Shown: positions 17,467 to 27,057 of the stretch, in pieces
How the letters are laid out: the number at the start of each line of letters is the position of its first letter
How positions within the stretch are numbered: the first letter of the stretch is position 1
Assembly (NCBI GenBank): GCA_051251725.1
Contig: JBPOFN010000026.1
Location: forward strand, 1 to 61,798
Reading direction: 5' to 3'
Length of the DNA: 61,798 nucleotides
Origin: JALZUE01 sp051251725
Lineage (GTDB): Bacteria; Pseudomonadota; Gammaproteobacteria; Enterobacterales; Alteromonadaceae
Position numbers and translations under genes: made by a program
The notes under the pieces: model-generated
Databases searched by the model: none
Seen by the model: the letters and a program-made list of their open reading frames with translations, nothing else
Told to the model about the DNA's origin: nothing

Positions 17467-18003
17467 ATGAAAAAATTATTATTATCACTTTTCACGATAT
17501 TGGCTTTTAACGCTAACGCGGGTGTTATTTCAATAGAAACTACGAAAGTCGATGACAGCTTATTTGTTGATTTTTACTTAAATGATGCAAACCCAGAACT
17601 TTATGACTTTTCAGCGACCTTTGATTTTGATTTTGGCGCGTTAGAGCAAGACTTATCGTTTGGTAACTTTGGCTTTGAGCAAAATAGCGAATTAGATGGC
17701 GTTGCTTTTGTTGACGGTTTTTATGACGATGTTTGGAATGATTTTTACTTATACAGTGAATTTGATTTTGGCTGGAATGATGCAGTATCGTTAGACTTAT
17801 CTAATTTGTTTTTAGGTCGAGCGGGTTTTGACATTCTTGATGTAAACTTTGATCAGCAATTCGCATTAACCAGTACCGACGCTTATAATTTTTTTGGTGA
17901 TGAGATATCAGCTCAAACTATACAAGAAGTACCTGAGCCTCCGGTAATGGCTATATTTGCATTGGGATTGTTAGCATTAACGCGTTATCGCGCTAAAAAC
18001 TAA
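17467..18003 (+). CDS. PEP-CTERM protein with a cohesin-like domain
   Basis: A 178-residue acidic exported protein. It has a signal peptide 1-18 (LAFNANA, then GV). Residues 20-150 form a beta-rich domain whose pattern (VDDSLFVDFYLND, then YDFSATFDFDFGALE, later a VSLDLSNLFLGRAGFDILDVNF strand group) resembles cohesins and cohesin-like PEP-CTERM proteins. The C-terminal sorting signal is the VPEP motif at 155-158, a hydrophobic helix 159-171 and the basic tail RYRAKN. PEP-CTERM tails are processed by exosortase; no exosortase gene is in the window. AGAGG precedes the start 13 bp after the dockerin gene, indicating one transcript and suggesting a docking partner. The cohesin assignment is a pattern match by eye. 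Confidence 0.75.
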   Translation: MKKLLLSLFTILAFNANAGVISIETTKVDDSLFVDFYLNDANPELYDFSATFDFDFGALEQDLSFGNFGFEQNSELDGVAFVDGFYDDVWNDFYLYSEFDFGWNDAVSLDLSNLFLGRAGFDILDVNFDQQFALTSTDAYNFFGDEISAQTIQEVPEPPVMAIFALGLLALTRYRAKN

Positions 18004-18025
18004 TTTAACCTTTAGTAATGAATAT

Positions 18026-18055
18026 AAGGGAGCCCTAAACAGGTTCCCTTTTTTT
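18026..18055 (+). terminator. Terminator of the dockerin/cohesin operon
   Basis: AAGGGAGCC pairs with GGTTCCCTT around a seven-base loop (one offset base) and is followed by seven T residues, 22 bases after the PEP-CTERM stop. It closes the two-gene unit. Confidence 0.88.
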
Positions 18056-18508
18056 ATTCGTTATTTCAGGAGTATAAAATTGAGTCATTCTAATCTTATT
18101 AGTTATGTGTTTTATTGATAAAAAAACTCCAATGCTTTGGCTAATTTTTACCTTATCAATGTACTAGCTTCAGTTTTCGAAATCTCTCCTATATATAATA
18201 GGCACTTGTAAGTCCAACCTTAAGGGTGATATTTGCAATACTGTTGCTTACCTGCTAATGATGTTATTCGATTTGCTTCTTACCTTGCTTTCATCACAGT
18301 AATTTTCATCACCTTTCCATTATCTTATTTTAATAAAAAGATTAAATTTTCTAAATACGTACTCCCATTATCCAACGTCGTTTTTTTATAGTTTGCACAG
18401 GTTAGCAGGACAAAAAATAGTTGTTTTTTACTCCCTTGTCGCTTATTTTAACCCACTATTTTTAGCCGGCTAATTGAGCTTTAGGTTTTATCCAAGCATG
18501 GAGTGCTA
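18056..18508. other. Intergenic region with no recognised feature
   Basis: About 450 AT-rich bases. No ORF with a credible start, RNA gene or repeat was recognised. GGAG (18500-18503) is the ribosome-binding site of the next gene, and its promoter must lie here. Confidence 0.4.
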
Positions 18509-19048
18509 ATGAAAAAAATATCGATTTCTCTTGCCCTTTCGTCAATGTTCTTGTTTTCTTGCGGTGGCTCTAAAGGAGATGCGGCTACTGAAACGTCAAA
18601 AAATGACTTTATAGCAACATTATCTAATACATCTTGGGAAAAAGAATGTTCGCCTTACAATAAATTATCGAGTGACGAGATAACCGATTTATGGAACGTC
18701 AAGATTAAGCTAAGCATAGACTCTTCGCTGAAATCCACTTATCGAACAGAGTTTTTTCGCCCAACTGATACCGAATGTGATTCAATGATGTTTGATACTC
18801 TGGACATCTCGAAATTTGAAATTACAGGTAAAGTGATAAGTGAAGAAAGTATTGAAGCTAACGCCCTAAATGAAACGTTTATTTATAATTCAGATATTCC
18901 TGATCTCCCTGCGAATTTCACTTTGATTTATATTAATAGTGAAAAGTTATATTTTGGTCAAAAGTCGGGTTCAAATATTGGTGAAACACCAGAAACAAGG
19001 CACTCTTCTATATCTCTTGATAATAATTTCACTCAAATCCTAAACTAA
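18509..19048 (+). CDS. Small lipoprotein of unknown function
   Basis: A 179-residue protein with a lipoprotein signal: MKKISISLALSSMFLFSC, lipobox LFSC with Cys18, then GGSKGD. The mature part has WEKECSPY and several short strands and no motif I recognise. The region TSWEKEC...FRPTDTECDS could hold a disulfide. ATG 18509 is preferred over ATG 18503 for spacing from GGAG (18500-18503). It sits alone between the dockerin operon, which ends with its own terminator, and purL, so a link to the island is not shown. Confidence 0.75.
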   Translation: MKKISISLALSSMFLFSCGGSKGDAATETSKNDFIATLSNTSWEKECSPYNKLSSDEITDLWNVKIKLSIDSSLKSTYRTEFFRPTDTECDSMMFDTLDISKFEITGKVISEESIEANALNETFIYNSDIPDLPANFTLIYINSEKLYFGQKSGSNIGETPETRHSSISLDNNFTQILN

Positions 19049-19147
19049 AAACTTATACATTAAAGTTGCTGTTCTTAGTTCAAAACACACAGCCATAAGG
19101 CAGCGGCAGAAATAATAGCCGAACACTGGGCTTAACGTTTGATAAAA

Positions 19148-19178
19148 GAAAAGGGAGCCGAAGCTCCCTTTTGTGTTT
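19148..19178. terminator. Terminator downstream of purL
   Basis: AAGGGAGC, a CGAA tetraloop and GCTCCCTT form a compact hairpin, with T-rich sequence on the minus strand and TTGTGTTTT on the plus strand. It lies between the convergent lipoprotein and purL genes. Confidence 0.9.
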
Positions 19179-19217
19179 TGATAGATAACCGATTAACGGT
19201 TATTTATAACAACTTGC

Positions 19218-22200
19218 TTAGCCAATAAACTTACGGGCATTGCGGAACATACGAACCCAAGGTGAGTCTTCTAACCACTCATCAGGGTGCCAAGAGTTTG
19301 CAACCGTACGGAAAACACGCTCAGGATGTGGCATCATAATAGTGACACGGCCATCAGTGGTGGTTAATGACGTAATACCGTCTGGCGAACCGTTCGGGTT
19401 AGCAGGGTATGTTTCAGTAACATCGCCGTAGTTGTTCACAAAACGTACGGCAACCGTACCTGAATTGTTGGTTGCATCAATGGCTTCATCAGAGGCAAAT
19501 TCTGTACGACCTTCACCGTGAGACACAGCAATTGGCATACGTGAACCTTCCATACCTTTGAAGAAGATTGACGGGCTTGCTTGAATTTCTACTAATGAGA
19601 AGCGCGCTTCAAAACGCTCTGATTCATTTTGTACAAAACGCGGCCATGCTTCACTGCCTGGGATAATTTCTTTTAAGTTAGAAAGCATCTGACAACCGTT
19701 ACAAACACCTAATGAGAAAGTGTCTTCACGTTCAAAGAAAGCTTTAAACATAGCGCGAGCGTTAGCATTGAATAAAATTGATTTTGCCCAGCCTTCACCA
19801 GCACCTAAAACGTCACCGTAAGAGAAGCCACCACAAGCCACTAAGCCGTTAAAGTCAGCTAAATTTACTCGACCTTCAAGAATGTCAGACATATGAACGT
19901 CGATAGCAATAAAGCCGGCGCGGTCAAATGATGCTGCCATTTCAACATGCGAGTTAACACCTTGCTCACGTAAAATAGCGATTTTAGGATTTGTTTCGTC
20001 AACAGCATCTTTGGCAATTAAATCAGCAACAATGTCTTCATTAATATCAAACGTTAAGTTAGCGTTTAAGCCTGGATCTTCAGTATCAAATTTAACGTCG
20101 AATTCTTCCTGCGCACATTCTGGGTTGTCACGTAATGATTGCATTCTTAAGGTGGTTTCTGCCCAAACTGTACGGAAATAAGTACGAGAGTTAACGAGAA
20201 CCTCTTCACCATTGCGGATGAAGTTGATCATGTCTTCGTTGTTTAAGCCGCCAACCACTTTTACTAATTCGCCAATACCATGCTTAGCAAATACTGCTTG
20301 CACCGCGTCTAAGTCACTATTTAATACTTGAATAACACCACCCAGTTCTTCATTAAATAGCACTTCTAAATCAGTACCTTGATGTGCTGATAAATCAATA
20401 TCAACACCAGTACGACCAGCAAATGCCATTTCAGCAACTGTGGTAAATAAACCACCGTCAGAAATATCGTGGTAGGCTAATAATTTTTCATCAGCAACCA
20501 AACTTTGCATGGCATTAAAGAAACCTTTTAAATGCTCAGCGTTGTCAACGTCTGGAGTTTCTTTACCAAGTTGCTTATAAACTTGTGCTAAACATGAACC
20601 ACCTAAGCGATTTTTACCGCCTGATAAATCAATCGCTAATAAGCAAGACTCGCCTTTATCACTGCGTAATTCAGGGGTTACTGTTTTACGAATATCTTCA
20701 ACGCGGCCAAAGGCGGTGATGATAAGAGAAAGTGGAGAAGTTACAGAGCGATCTTCAAGCCCATTTTCACCTTCTTGTTGCCATTGTGTTTTCATCGACA
20801 TTGAGTCTTTACCCACTGGCACGGTTAAACCTAATGCCGGACAAAGCTCTTCACCAACCGCTTTAACCGCTTCGTAAAGGCCTGCGTCTTCACCAGGGTG
20901 ACCTGCTGGCGACATCCAGTTTGCTGAAAGTTTGATACGATTTAAATCGCCAATATCAGTACCGGCAATATTGGTTAATGACTCAGCAATGGCTAAACGG
21001 GCAGAGGCGCCATAATTAAGTAAAGCAACTGGCGTACGTTCACCCAATGACATTGCTTCACCGTGATATGAATCAAGTGCCGCAGCGGTTACGCCACAGT
21101 CAGCAACAGGAACTTGCCAAGGACCAACCATTTGGTCGCGATTTACCATACCCGTTACTGAGCGATCGCCAATGGTGATCAAGAAAGTTTTTTCAGCAAT
21201 AGTTGGTAAGCGTAATAAACGATCTGAGGCTTCTTTTACGGTAATACCATCAAGGTTTAAAGCTTTACCTGTTTCTTTAATTGATTGTACATCTTTAATA
21301 ATTTTAGGTGTTTTACCTAATAATACTTCTAACGGAATATCAATTGGCGTGCTTTTGTCGGTATCAGCAAAATGTGAGTCAGTTACTGTTAAGTGTTCTT
21401 CTTCAGTCGCTCGGCCAACAACAGCAAATGGCGCACGTTCACGGGCACAAATCTTTTCAAATAAAGGTAATTGCTCGTCATTTACCGCTAATACATAACG
21501 TTCTTGTGATTCATTACACCAAATTTCATGTGGTGCCATGCTACGTTCGTCGTTTGGTACGTTACGAAGTTCAAATACACCACCACGGCCACCGTCAGAT
21601 ACTAATTCAGGGAAGGCATTTGATAAACCACCAGCGCCAACATCGTGAATAAATAAAATTGGGTTGTCGTCACCTAGCTGCCAACAACGGTCGATAACTT
21701 CCTGACAACGACGTTCCATTTCTGGGTTTTCACGTTGTACTGAGGCAAAGTCTAAGTTTTCAGCAGATTGACCTGACGCCATACTTGATGCCGCACCGCC
21801 GCCTAAACCTATGTTCATTGCTGGGCCACCTAATGCAATTAAGTTAGCGCCAACACAAATTTCACCTTTTTGTACGTGCTCGTCACGAATATTACCTAAA
21901 CCACCAGCAAGCATAATTGGCTTGTGGTAACCGCGAACTTCTTCGCCATTAAATGAATTAACTTTTTCTTCGTAAGTACGGAAGTAACCTAAAATAGCAG
22001 GGCGACCAAATTCATTATTAAATGCTGCGCCACCTAATGGACCTTCAGTCATAATGTCTAATGCAGTGACAATGCGTGAAGGCTTACCAAAATCAGTTTC
22101 CCAAGGTTGTTCAAAACCAGGAATACGTAAGTTCGACACTGAAAAACCAACTAAACCTGCTTTCGGTTTAGAACCAATACCCGTTGCCCCTTCATCACGA

Positions 22201-23156
22201 ATTTCACCACCAGAGCCAGTTGCCGCGCCAGGGTAAGGCGAAATTGCAGTTGGGTGATTGTGAGTTTCAACTTTCATTAATATTTGAATGTCTTCGTGAT
22301 GATAGCCGTATTCGTTGGTTTGTGGGTCGGCGAAAAAACGTCCGCCTTGACTACCTACCATTACTGCTGCGTTATCTTTATATGCACTTAAAACATAATC
22401 AGGATTTATTTCATGGGTGTTGCGTATCATTTTAAATAATGATTTTGGCTGTTTAACTCCGTCAATCGTCCAATCGGCATTGAATATTTTATGGCGACAA
22501 TGTTCAGAGTTTGCTTGGGCAAACATATATAATTCAATATCGTTAGGGTTACGACCTAACTTGATAAAGTTTTCGGCTAAATAACCAATTTCGTCATCAG
22601 CTAATGCTAAACCTAATTCTATATTCGCTTTTTCTAACGCTGGACGACCACCGCCCATTACATCAATAGAAGTAAATTCGCCGGGCTCAGCACTGGCGAA
22701 TAATTGCCCAGCTTCAGAAAAATCAGCCCATAACGTTTCCATCATGCGGTCATGAATTAAACTTGTTAACTGCGCTTTTTGCTCGGCAGATAAATCATCA
22801 CCGTTAATGTAATAAGCAATACCGCGCTCTAAACGTGCAACTTTATTTAAGCCACAGTTATGTGCAATATCAGTCGATTTTGACGACCAAGGGGAAATAG
22901 TGCCCGGACGCGGTGTTACTAAAATAAGTTGTCCACTTGGCTCATGCTCTTCTATCGTTGGGCCATAAGTTAATAACTTAGCCAAGACATTTGCTTCATC
23001 ATCAGATAATTCTGCTGATAAATGAGCAAAGTGAGTAAACTCTGCGTAGATATCGGTAATCGGAAGGTTAGCTTCAGCACATTGCGTCAAAAGTTTTTGA
23101 ACACGAAAATCAGAAAGTGCCGGAGCGCCACGAAGGGTTTGGATCAACATCGCCAT
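19218..23156 (-). CDS. purL: Phosphoribosylformylglycinamidine synthase
   Basis: A 1312-residue single-chain PurL, as in other gammaproteobacteria. The order is: N-terminal PurS-like region (LRGAPALSDFRVQKLL), linker, the two AIRS-related ATP-binding halves (VETHNHPTAISPYPGAATGSGGEIRDEG and, later, VGKDSMSMKT), and a C-terminal glutamine amidotransferase with nucleophile Cys in GVCNGCQ, His/Glu near SHGEGR and HPERVFR. It converts FGAR to FGAM with glutamine and ATP in purine synthesis. Divergent pairing with mltF is conserved in enterobacteria. No purine operator could be recognised upstream. Confidence 0.98.
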   Translation of the reverse strand: MAMLIQTLRGAPALSDFRVQKLLTQCAEANLPITDIYAEFTHFAHLSAELSDDEANVLAKLLTYGPTIEEHEPSGQLILVTPRPGTISPWSSKSTDIAHNCGLNKVARLERGIAYYINGDDLSAEQKAQLTSLIHDRMMETLWADFSEAGQLFASAEPGEFTSIDVMGGGRPALEKANIELGLALADDEIGYLAENFIKLGRNPNDIELYMFAQANSEHCRHKIFNADWTIDGVKQPKSLFKMIRNTHEINPDYVLSAYKDNAAVMVGSQGGRFFADPQTNEYGYHHEDIQILMKVETHNHPTAISPYPGAATGSGGEIRDEGATGIGSKPKAGLVGFSVSNLRIPGFEQPWETDFGKPSRIVTALDIMTEGPLGGAAFNNEFGRPAILGYFRTYEEKVNSFNGEEVRGYHKPIMLAGGLGNIRDEHVQKGEICVGANLIALGGPAMNIGLGGGAASSMASGQSAENLDFASVQRENPEMERRCQEVIDRCWQLGDDNPILFIHDVGAGGLSNAFPELVSDGGRGGVFELRNVPNDERSMAPHEIWCNESQERYVLAVNDEQLPLFEKICARERAPFAVVGRATEEEHLTVTDSHFADTDKSTPIDIPLEVLLGKTPKIIKDVQSIKETGKALNLDGITVKEASDRLLRLPTIAEKTFLITIGDRSVTGMVNRDQMVGPWQVPVADCGVTAAALDSYHGEAMSLGERTPVALLNYGASARLAIAESLTNIAGTDIGDLNRIKLSANWMSPAGHPGEDAGLYEAVKAVGEELCPALGLTVPVGKDSMSMKTQWQQEGENGLEDRSVTSPLSLIITAFGRVEDIRKTVTPELRSDKGESCLLAIDLSGGKNRLGGSCLAQVYKQLGKETPDVDNAEHLKGFFNAMQSLVADEKLLAYHDISDGGLFTTVAEMAFAGRTGVDIDLSAHQGTDLEVLFNEELGGVIQVLNSDLDAVQAVFAKHGIGELVKVVGGLNNEDMINFIRNGEEVLVNSRTYFRTVWAETTLRMQSLRDNPECAQEEFDVKFDTEDPGLNANLTFDINEDIVADLIAKDAVDETNPKIAILREQGVNSHVEMAASFDRAGFIAIDVHMSDILEGRVNLADFNGLVACGGFSYGDVLGAGEGWAKSILFNANARAMFKAFFEREDTFSLGVCNGCQMLSNLKEIIPGSEAWPRFVQNESERFEARFSLVEIQASPSIFFKGMEGSRMPIAVSHGEGRTEFASDEAIDATNNSGTVAVRFVNNYGDVTETYPANPNGSPDGITSLTTTDGRVTIMMPHPERVFRTVANSWHPDEWLEDSPWVRMFRNARKFIG

Positions 23157-23358
23157 TATTGTTTACTCACCAGTAAATTTATTTGCTTAACGTGTTTTAG
23201 GTTTATTTAAATCACATTAAATTAGGGAAAAAATCGCGCGTATTATAGTTGAAATACGCACCAATGATAAGTAAAAATAATTGCTTATAGTATGAGATTT
23301 AACTCTATACTAAAAAAGTCCTTTGAGAAAAATTAAAAAAACGACACAATAGGGCGTT

Positions 23359-24807
23359 ATGGTGGCAAGTATTTTAAAAATATTGAAAAAACAATTAAAG
23401 CAAAAGTTGTCCGCGTTTTTCGTCGTGGTTGGCTGTTTATTTATTATCGGTTGCACTGAAAGCAACTCGCCGACCAGCCTGGACGATGTTTTAGCGCGAG
23501 GCTCGGTTAATGTTGGCACTTTATTTGGTCCTAATACTTATTATATTGGCTCTGAAGGTCCGGCCGGTTTTGAATATGAACTCGCGAAAAAATATGCTGG
23601 CGCAATTGGCGTCGAACTTAATATAGTAGCAAGTTACAATTTGGAAGAATTATTGCCTAAATTAGCTTCAGGTGAAGTTGACTTTTTAGCGTCGGGCTTG
23701 CTTGTAACCCCTAATCGATTAAAACAATTTAAATTTTCCCCAAGCTATTCTGAAGTTAGCCAAAAACTCGTGTTTAAACAAGGCAATATCCGGCCGCGTA
23801 ATATTGAACAATTAACGGGTAAACTGGTGGTGACCTCACATTCAAGTTACGCCGAAAAATTAATTGATATAAAAGCTCAGTATCCTGAGCTCACTTGGTC
23901 AGAAACATCAGAGCTTGATAATGCGGAATTATTAGAAGAAGTATTAGCCGGAAATTACGATTACACTATTGTTGATAGTAATACGTTGGCGATTAATCGA
24001 CGCTATTACCCAGAAATTAGTATCGGCTTTACTATTGAGCAACCGCAGCCATTAGCTTGGGCGATGAGCCTTGAAGCTGACGATTCTATATTAGCTAGTT
24101 TGATTGAGTTTTTTGGTGATGTGCATCACAACGGCACTTTATTAGCCTTGAATGATAAATATTATGGCCATATTGAAGAATTTAATTATGTTGATACTCG
24201 CGCATTTATTGCTGCCGTAGAAGATAAATTACCTGACTTTCAACCTTGGTTTGAAAAGTATGGGGCTGAAATTGATTGGCGCTTGTTGGCTGCTATCAGT
24301 TATCAAGAGTCACATTGGAATCCGCGCGCCCGTTCCTATACTGGCGTGCGCGGTTTAATGATGTTAACTTTACCAACAGCGAAACAAATGGGTGTTACTA
24401 GCCGATTAGATCCTGAGCAAAGTATTCACGGCGGGGCAAAATACTTTAAACGCTTGATTGATAAAATGCCGGATCGGATCCCAAACCCTGATCGTATTTG
24501 GTTTGCATTAGCTTCTTATAATTTAGGCTATGGTCATTTGAATGACGCAAGAATTATTACTCAGCGCCAAGGTGGCGATCCTGATCGTTGGGTTGAAGTG
24601 AAAACTAGGCTACCCTTACTTAAACAGCGTAAACACTATAAACAAACTAAATTTGGTTATGCCCGTGGCGATGAAGCGGTAAATTATGTCGAAAATATTC
24701 GCCGTTATTATGATAGTCTACGTGGCTTAATGGCAAAAGAAGATTATGCTAGCGAGCCAATCGCGAAGCAAATAGATGGTGGTGATGAAATTAGTGAAAT
24801 AGAATAA
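23359..24807 (+). CDS. mltF: Membrane-bound lytic murein transglycosylase F
   Basis: A 482-residue two-domain enzyme. The N-terminal hydrophobic segment (18-32) ends in a lipobox-like FIIGC with Cys32. Residues about 45-270 form a periplasmic solute-binding domain (SBP_bac_3 type: GSVNVGTLFGPNTYY, GFEYELAKKYA). Residues about 300-460 are an SLT domain with catalytic Glu317 in SYQESHWNP and the GVRGLMMLT and LASYNLGYGHL motifs. It cleaves peptidoglycan glycan strands with 1,6-anhydro ends. It is divergent from purL as in E. coli. Confidence 0.95.
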   Translation: MVASILKILKKQLKQKLSAFFVVVGCLFIIGCTESNSPTSLDDVLARGSVNVGTLFGPNTYYIGSEGPAGFEYELAKKYAGAIGVELNIVASYNLEELLPKLASGEVDFLASGLLVTPNRLKQFKFSPSYSEVSQKLVFKQGNIRPRNIEQLTGKLVVTSHSSYAEKLIDIKAQYPELTWSETSELDNAELLEEVLAGNYDYTIVDSNTLAINRRYYPEISIGFTIEQPQPLAWAMSLEADDSILASLIEFFGDVHHNGTLLALNDKYYGHIEEFNYVDTRAFIAAVEDKLPDFQPWFEKYGAEIDWRLLAAISYQESHWNPRARSYTGVRGLMMLTLPTAKQMGVTSRLDPEQSIHGGAKYFKRLIDKMPDRIPNPDRIWFALASYNLGYGHLNDARIITQRQGGDPDRWVEVKTRLPLLKQRKHYKQTKFGYARGDEAVNYVENIRRYYDSLRGLMAKEDYASEPIAKQIDGGDEISEIE

Positions 24808-24893
24808 AAAATAGGATTTATTTCACAAAACTGTCATATTGATGAGTGATACTGATGAAAATTAAAAGAAAGATTAATAGAAAGGAGACCAGT

Positions 24894-25028
24894 ATGGCGA
24901 TGAGCCCAAGAAAACAAATATGTGCCACCAGGCGTAAGCGATTGGTACATGACCGACGTAAAAAAATTGTCGACAGACGCAGCATTTTTTATAAGCACAG
25001 TGTTGATGAAGATATGTTAGAAAAATAA
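24894..25028 (+). CDS. Small basic protein of unknown function
   Basis: A 44-residue, very Arg/Lys-rich protein (MAMSPRKQICATRRKRLV, RRKKIVDRR) with an acidic C-terminus DEDMLEK. ATG 24894 is supported by a strong AAAGGAG at 24881-24887, six bases upstream; the longer reading frame from 24846 lacks such a site. It is followed directly by a terminator, so it is probably expressed with mltF or alone. Basic composition suggests nucleic-acid or ribosome contact, but no family is recognised. Confidence 0.65.
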   Translation: MAMSPRKQICATRRKRLVHDRRKKIVDRRSIFYKHSVDEDMLEK

Positions 25029-25056
25029 AAACGACCAATTATTGGTCGTTTTTTTT
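25028..25056 (+). terminator. Terminator after the small basic gene
   Basis: AAACGACCAAT and ATTGGTCGTTT form a hairpin followed by a long T-run. It overlaps the last base of the preceding stop codon. Confidence 0.93.
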
Positions 25057-25170
25057 ATTGTCCCGCCGCTAAATTATTTTCAGTGCTTTTAAGCTGTGCA
25101 AACCCACTAACTCGTGTAAAATCAATTCAACTTTATATCATTTTTTCCTATTATAAGTACGAGGTAAACT

Positions 25171-26196
25171 TTGGAATTTTTATACGAATACGGACTTTTC
25201 CTAGCCAAAACGGTGACCTTTGTTATTGCCGTTATTGCTATTATCGTTGCCATCACTGCTGCGGCAGTAAAACAAAAGCATAAAAAAGGTGAGTTAGAAG
25301 TCACTGATTTGTCTGCTCAGTTTGAAGAAATCGAAGAAGAAGTGATCCATCACTTATTAACGAAAGAAGAATTAAAAGAAAAAGAAAAACAAGAGAAGAA
25401 AACAGCTAAAGCCAAAGCTAAGTCGAAAACACCAGAAGCGCCAAAGCCTCGTGTATATGTGCTTGATTTTAAAGGCAGCATCGATGCCAAAGAAGTTGGC
25501 TCATTACGTGAAGAAATTACCGCTATTTTGATGGTTGCTAAACCAGAAGATGAAGTATTTGTTCGCTTAGAAAGTGGCGGCGGCATGGTTCATGGTTATG
25601 GCCTTGCTTCTTCGCAACTTGATCGTATTCGTCAAAAAGAAATTCCGTTAACTATTTCGGTTGATAAAGTTGCTGCTAGTGGCGGTTACATGATGGCATG
25701 TGTTGCCAACCATATTATTTCTGCACCTTTTGCTATATTAGGCTCGATTGGCGTAATCGCACAAATTCCTAACTTTAATAAAATCTTAAAGAAAAATGAC
25801 GTTGAGTTTGAGCAAATTACTGCCGGTGAATTTAAACGTACGTTAACTATGTTTGGTGAAAACACTGACAGCGCAAGAGAAAAGTTCGCTGAAGAAATTG
25901 AAGAAACTCATGAGTTATTCAAAACCTTTGTCAGCGAACATCGTCCGTCGTTAGATATTGCTAAAGTGGCTACCGGTGAACACTGGTTTGGACTTAAAGC
26001 GCATGAATTAGGCTTAGTGGATACCATTCAAACCAGTGATGATTATTTGATGCAAGCCAGTAAAGACAAAAAGATTATTGCAATTAAATACGCAACAAGA
26101 AAAGGCTTAGCAGAAAAGTTATCAAAAGCGGCGTCATTATCTTTTGAAAGCATTGTTAGTAAGCTTTGGCAAAATAACCGTATTTTTCCAAGTTAA
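25171..26196 (+). CDS. sohB: SohB-type membrane protease (S49 family)
   Basis: A 341-residue protein with the SohB N-terminus MEFLYEYGLFLAKTV, one TM helix (about 13-33), a charged Lys/Glu-rich linker (60-92) and an S49 protease domain with Ser170 in VAASGGYM and Lys222 in GEFKRT as the Ser-Lys dyad. The start is TTG at 25171: GAGG lies seven bases upstream, and the residues from here match E. coli SohB. SohB degrades inner-membrane or periplasmic proteins; its natural substrate is unclear. Confidence 0.93.
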   Translation: MEFLYEYGLFLAKTVTFVIAVIAIIVAITAAAVKQKHKKGELEVTDLSAQFEEIEEEVIHHLLTKEELKEKEKQEKKTAKAKAKSKTPEAPKPRVYVLDFKGSIDAKEVGSLREEITAILMVAKPEDEVFVRLESGGGMVHGYGLASSQLDRIRQKEIPLTISVDKVAASGGYMMACVANHIISAPFAILGSIGVIAQIPNFNKILKKNDVEFEQITAGEFKRTLTMFGENTDSAREKFAEEIEETHELFKTFVSEHRPSLDIAKVATGEHWFGLKAHELGLVDTIQTSDDYLMQASKDKKIIAIKYATRKGLAEKLSKAASLSFESIVSKLWQNNRIFPS

Positions 26197-26212
26197 TAAC
26201 AATTTACCGCAT

Positions 26213-26243
26213 AAAAAAAGGGAACGATTCGTTCCCTTTTTTA
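26213..26243. terminator. Bidirectional terminator sohB / can
   Basis: AAAAAAAGGGAAC and GTTCCCTTTTTT surround a five-base loop between two convergent genes, with T-runs on both strands. Confidence 0.93.
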
Positions 26244-26271
26244 TTATCTAATTATCAGTAGCTATCAACTA

Positions 26272-26898
26272 TTAATCTTTAAATAAATGTCGACTTGGAT
26301 GAACATCAGAAACCGAGACATCCAAATCTTTTAAGACTCCGTCATGTAGGTTGTACACTACGCCATGCACGGTAATTTCTTGGCCGTTTTCCCAAGCTCT
26401 TCTTAATATAGTTGTACTGCAAACGTTAGCCACTTGCTCAACGACATTAAGCTCACACAGTAACTTTAAGCTTTCTTCATTATCTTTAGTGTTTTCAAAT
26501 TTTTCTTTATGGAAACGATAAACATCTTGAATATGACGAAGCCAATTATCGATTAAGCCAAGGCTGGTATCGGCAAGTGCTGCTGCGACTCCGCCACAAC
26601 CGTAATGGCCACAAACAATAATGTGTTTAACTTTTAAAACTTCAACCGCATATTGTAAAACTGACAAGCAGTTTAAATCAGTATGAATAACTTGATTGGC
26701 AATATTGCGATGCACAAATACTTCACCCGGCGCCATACCTAACAATTCATTTGCTGAGACGCGTGAATCAGCACAACCAATCCATAAATACTCAGGTTTT
26801 TGTTGCTCTGATAAACTTTTGAAAAAGTCAGGGTTATCAGCTTTTACTTGGTTTGACCATTTTAAATTGTTGTCAAACAGGTGTTTAATTGACGACAT
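26272..26898 (-). CDS. can: Beta-class carbonic anhydrase
   Basis: A 208-residue enzyme close to E. coli Can. The zinc and catalytic residues are visible: CADSR (Cys and the Asp-Arg dyad) and HYGCGG (His, Cys). HRNIANQVIHTDLNCLSVLQYAV and NNWL-like INWLRHI blocks are family hallmarks. It interconverts CO2 and bicarbonate in the cytoplasm. ATG 26898 (MSSIKHLFDNN) is preferred over the upstream 26946 because GGTGGA lies just upstream and the N-terminus then fits the family. Confidence 0.96.
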   Translation of the reverse strand: MSSIKHLFDNNLKWSNQVKADNPDFFKSLSEQQKPEYLWIGCADSRVSANELLGMAPGEVFVHRNIANQVIHTDLNCLSVLQYAVEVLKVKHIIVCGHYGCGGVAAALADTSLGLIDNWLRHIQDVYRFHKEKFENTKDNEESLKLLCELNVVEQVANVCSTTILRRAWENGQEITVHGVVYNLHDGVLKDLDVSVSDVHPSRHLFKD

Positions 26899-27057
26899 AA
26901 ATTCCACCGTTAATTTGTTTGATTGACATTTTATGTCGTCAATCAATTATGTAAAGTATTATTTTCGTAAAATATTGCCTGATAACTTTTCTTGCCGTGA
27001 ATTTATCTTCATGAACAGGTAAAATAGTCGGATATATATTGGATATTTGAGGTTTAT

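Noticed and set aside
23157..23358. PurR operator between purL and mltF
   Set aside because: No ACGCAAACGTTTGCGT-like palindrome could be found.
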